A stretch of 64,000 bases of DNA from assembly GCA_030248225.1 (NCBI GenBank), contig JASANE010000493.1:147277-211276 (forward strand). Reading direction: 5' to 3'. Position 1 is the stretch's first letter. The number at the start of each line of letters is the position of its first letter. The DNA comes from Trileptium ribeirensis (lineage: Eukaryota > Nematoda > Enoplea > Enoplida > Thoracostomopsidae). Shown here piece after piece: positions 61,262 to 64,000 of the stretch. The position numbers and the translations under genes were made by a program. The notes under the pieces are model-generated. The model saw only the letters and a list, made by a program, of their open reading frames with translations. It did not search any database and was not told where the DNA came from.

Positions 61262-62400
61262 CTATATATTTATAAGTAAATACATACATACCTAGTCGGT
61301 AAGTTTAGATAACAAATTATATATATACTTTTACACTAATACTGCGCTCACATGCCATGCCAAGGACGAGAGGGAACACCAAGGCGGAAGTGGAGGCTGG
61401 CCGCGGTGTTTTAGTAGAAGTTTGAAAATTTTTAGAGTTTGAAAAAGGCGCCAGCCCCGACAAAGTCCGATTAATGGTTTAATTTCATGCAATCCGATAC
61501 CAGACACTTACTCTCCAGTGCTTTTGTACAAACTTGGAACCGTAAAGAGGACTTAAACGATCGACCGATATATGAAACGTAAATTCATTAAACACCTTAT
61601 CAGAATTCAAATAAATTGGACTCATTAGCTGGTAAGCATTAGAAATCATTGAACAAAAATCGTAGTTAGGGTCATACGAACAACAAATGGATCCTATTTA
61701 TGTCGTAAAGTGAAACGAATATTAGGTATGGCTGCACCGAGTCGTTAAACATAATCAACAACTCGTTAATTCCGGCGACCTGACGTAGAGACGCCACCTG
61801 ATTGTTCGGAAGCTGAGCTAAGACTGACTGAGCTAAACAAAAACGAAGCTAACATATGTTAGCTAATAAAGTAAACTAATGCTAATTAGCATTAAAAGAA
61901 ACGAAAAGAACAGAACAAAAGGAAGCAAGGAAGAAATGAAAACCCAGGGGAGGGAGAGAATAGAGGATTTGGTGACCAACCCGGGGGTTTTAGTAATTTT
62001 TGGAGTTTTGGAAGAATTAGGACCGAAAACCCTGGTAAATCGCAACAGGTATGTTTTCATCCGTCATACCAATTTTACCAATGAATAGCTAAGTAATTTA
62101 AATATATATGACGATATAATCACAATGTATTATAAATATAACACTTTTTGATTTTCATAAGAAAACAGGCCCAAGTAACCATGACTGGCGGAAATTACAC
62201 GCATTAATCCGCGTGAAAGTGGCAGGCAAAGGTATGAGCAACAGAAGAGACAAAAAAATGTAGTAGCTTTGGTGTGTCCCACACCCTTACAAATTTAGGC
62301 CACAACTGTGACCTTGACTGAACTAGCCAATAGGACCGCGGCTACAACATGAAACTTCCCAGACAGCGGCGAAACTGTAACGTGAGCGTGTCGATTGTCT
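61262..62400. other. no supported gene
   Basis: ORFs at 61863-62088 on both strands are A/G-rich and motif-free. Confidence 0.3.
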
Positions 62401-62454
62401 ATCGATTTCCAGAATAGAGATATGTAAGCATTCTTTTTTCAGCCTATGCACACA

Positions 62455-62770
62455 ATTCTCACATTGCTGATGAAAAACTTCAGATGGGTTTTGTACAATT
62501 TTTTTGGCAAAACGAATGGAAGCCGGAACATTTTAGCCGGGACGCTTTCGGTTCGTGGAAGGCAAAATTTTGGCCAGGTTCATCGAAGAATATCAGTGCG
62601 ACCAACTTTGCAGAAGTAAATTTGCGGTCGAGGCATGTCATTTGAACAGATTTTGGTTGAATTATATACAGTGATCCCAGAGGAATATTTTAGAACAAAA
62701 GTGGGACAGTTTACTCATAGCATAATAAAATACTCCGTACCCAAGCGATGCCTTCTCAATGAAGCGAGCT
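62455..62770 (+). pseudogene. possible transposase fragment
   Basis: One frame at 62458-62640 reads DEKLQMGFVQFFWQNEWKP and SKNISATNFAEVNLRSR, like the (T)TN..E segment of MULE-type transposases; a shifted frame at 62640-62767 reads FEQILVELYTVIPEEYF and ends at TAA. Family assignment is tentative. Confidence 0.28.
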
Positions 62771-62872
62771 AAACGCTCATATAATTGTTTACCGTCAACA
62801 ATAAAACGTATATAAAATATTTATTTTAAAAAACTCAGAGTAGAAAACATGTATACATTACTACATAAAATG

Positions 62873-63170
62873 TTAATTTGAATCGTCGAGAGATAATGAG
62901 TAAAAATATTTAAGATTGCCAATGATGCGCAACTTCAAAAAATGATTTACGCCAAAATGAATGGGTCTGAACGACGACGAGACGAAAACAGACGAGAAAT
63001 GGCCCCATAATGATCTCAATTTAACGTAAGGCACAGGTTTTTCATCCGAAAGGGGTACCAAACAGGGACAAGCTAAAGGTAAATCCGATATAATTGAGCC
63101 TAAATAAATAGAATGCCCATCAACGTAATCTTGTTTAGAATGTTTGAGCAAAATGTGAGATGTTTTCCTG
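62873..63170 (-). CDS. unidentified terminal-exon-like ORF
   Basis: Acceptor-like GTGTCAG precedes an open frame of about 97 codons starting KTSHILLKHSKQDYVDGHS and ending LSLDDSN at TAA 62873. No domain recognised; could be chance. Confidence 0.2.
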
Positions 63171-63171
63171 A

Positions 63172-64000
63172 CACAGCGTGATCAAAGCCGCTCGACAAAA
63201 GGATTGTGCTGGATGATTATACTTCGATTTGCTGTATGGCAATGGTCTCGGAACTGGCGATAAAAATCGGTGCGCGTTAGAAAATACAGTTTGACATTAA
63301 AGACAGAACTGACATTATATACATAATATATATTAGACATGTAAACAAAACATCATATTTACCATAATAATTTAGCAAAATCAATGAAGCACTCGTTTGT
63401 ACATAATGGCACAATAAAGGTTACAATTTTTAATTGTAAGCAAAATTACTTCTACATCAAACGTAAAAAACAATTCGTGTTTTATTATATCACATTAACT
63501 ATATACATTTATTGGGAAACCTCAAATGAATGCATAAGATCCTGCATGAATCTCTAACAGTACAATATAATGTACGAATACGAATTTTCTTTACAATTAA
63601 GCATGTCTACCAACTTAAACATTTTTCTTCCAAAATATAATAAATTTTCATATATATAATGTATATACGGTGTGCTGCACAATAGACGCAAACGTAAAAC
63701 TTTGCCATTTTCTTCTATTACTCGATATGTAATTGAAATTGCAAATTATTCAATGATTAAATTGCTTGACACCTATCGCTCTATACTACTTCTAAAATTC
63801 GAAATTCCCAACTGTAGAGGCAAAACGGATCCGAAATCTTTAGTGTCATGCAGGTGTTTCTCTGCTATACTAAAAATCTGGCTGAGCTTTATGTATTACA
63901 TTTTACACGTGTAAACGGAAATTGTTGGTACATACTACCCTCCCATATCAATTTCGTCAATATGCTCTGAGCGAAATTTACACGTATAAATGAGACTGTT
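63172..64000. other. no supported gene
   Basis: AT-rich. The ORF 63672-63914 has no motif or splice context. Confidence 0.3.

Overview
This window is animal (metazoan) nuclear DNA. It is AT-rich and gene-poor, and it is crowded with nested and decayed transposable elements. There are no operons, ribosome-binding sites or long bacterial-type ORFs. The host coding sequence I can recognise comes as short exons with GT/AG borders and introns of 1-10 kb. The sequence does not let me name the species; an invertebrate with a TE-rich genome fits best.

The only host gene I recognise is a SOCS4/SOCS5-type suppressor of cytokine signalling on the minus strand. It runs from a first coding exon at 47654-47552 to the stop codon at 23679, about 24 kb. 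Its SH2 domain is split over 32992-32831 and 31429-31318, and the SOCS box is in the last exon (23911-23679). Two upstream exons (44417-44229 and 34558-34370) are both exactly 189 nt, both phase 0/0, and encode related peptides ending in a shared RW...PVH pattern, so they look like a duplicated exon pair. More exon-like minus-strand pieces of unknown identity lie at 44.55-46.88 kb, inside the first SOCS intron.

Layout: 0.6-0.8 kb, tRNA-derived SINE; 1.03-1.65 kb, foldback element; 1.9-5.3 kb, decayed DUF7869-type transposase preceded by a PWWP-like motif and split by a foldback element; 6.9-7.8 kb, hAT-like TIR pair; 9.21-10.91 kb, internally deleted hAT element with a perfect 8-bp target duplication; 11-23 kb, mostly anonymous sequence with repeats; 21.9-31 kb, four copies of one mariner-type MITE and a decayed LINE; 29.2-30.4 kb, GT-rich repeat with a tandem duplication; 35.9-39.5 kb, a decayed LINE with RT and RNase H, whose RNase H is interrupted by a 1.13-kb hAT MITE; 41.0-42.1 and 47.9-49.0 kb, two more copies of that MITE; 49.3-57.1 kb, minus-strand Ty3/Gypsy-type material (integrase with a C-terminal PHD finger, a long E/K/Q-rich gag-like tract, and an LTR-like block); 60.5-61.26 kb, a 750-bp block with almost no cytosine; 62.4-62.8 kb, a possible transposase fragment.

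The elements do not work together; they are successive insertions into introns and flanks of the SOCS locus. The items most worth a second look are the PHD finger fused to the integrase with its unusual gene order, the C-depleted block, the duplicated SOCS exon pair, and the unidentified exon cluster.
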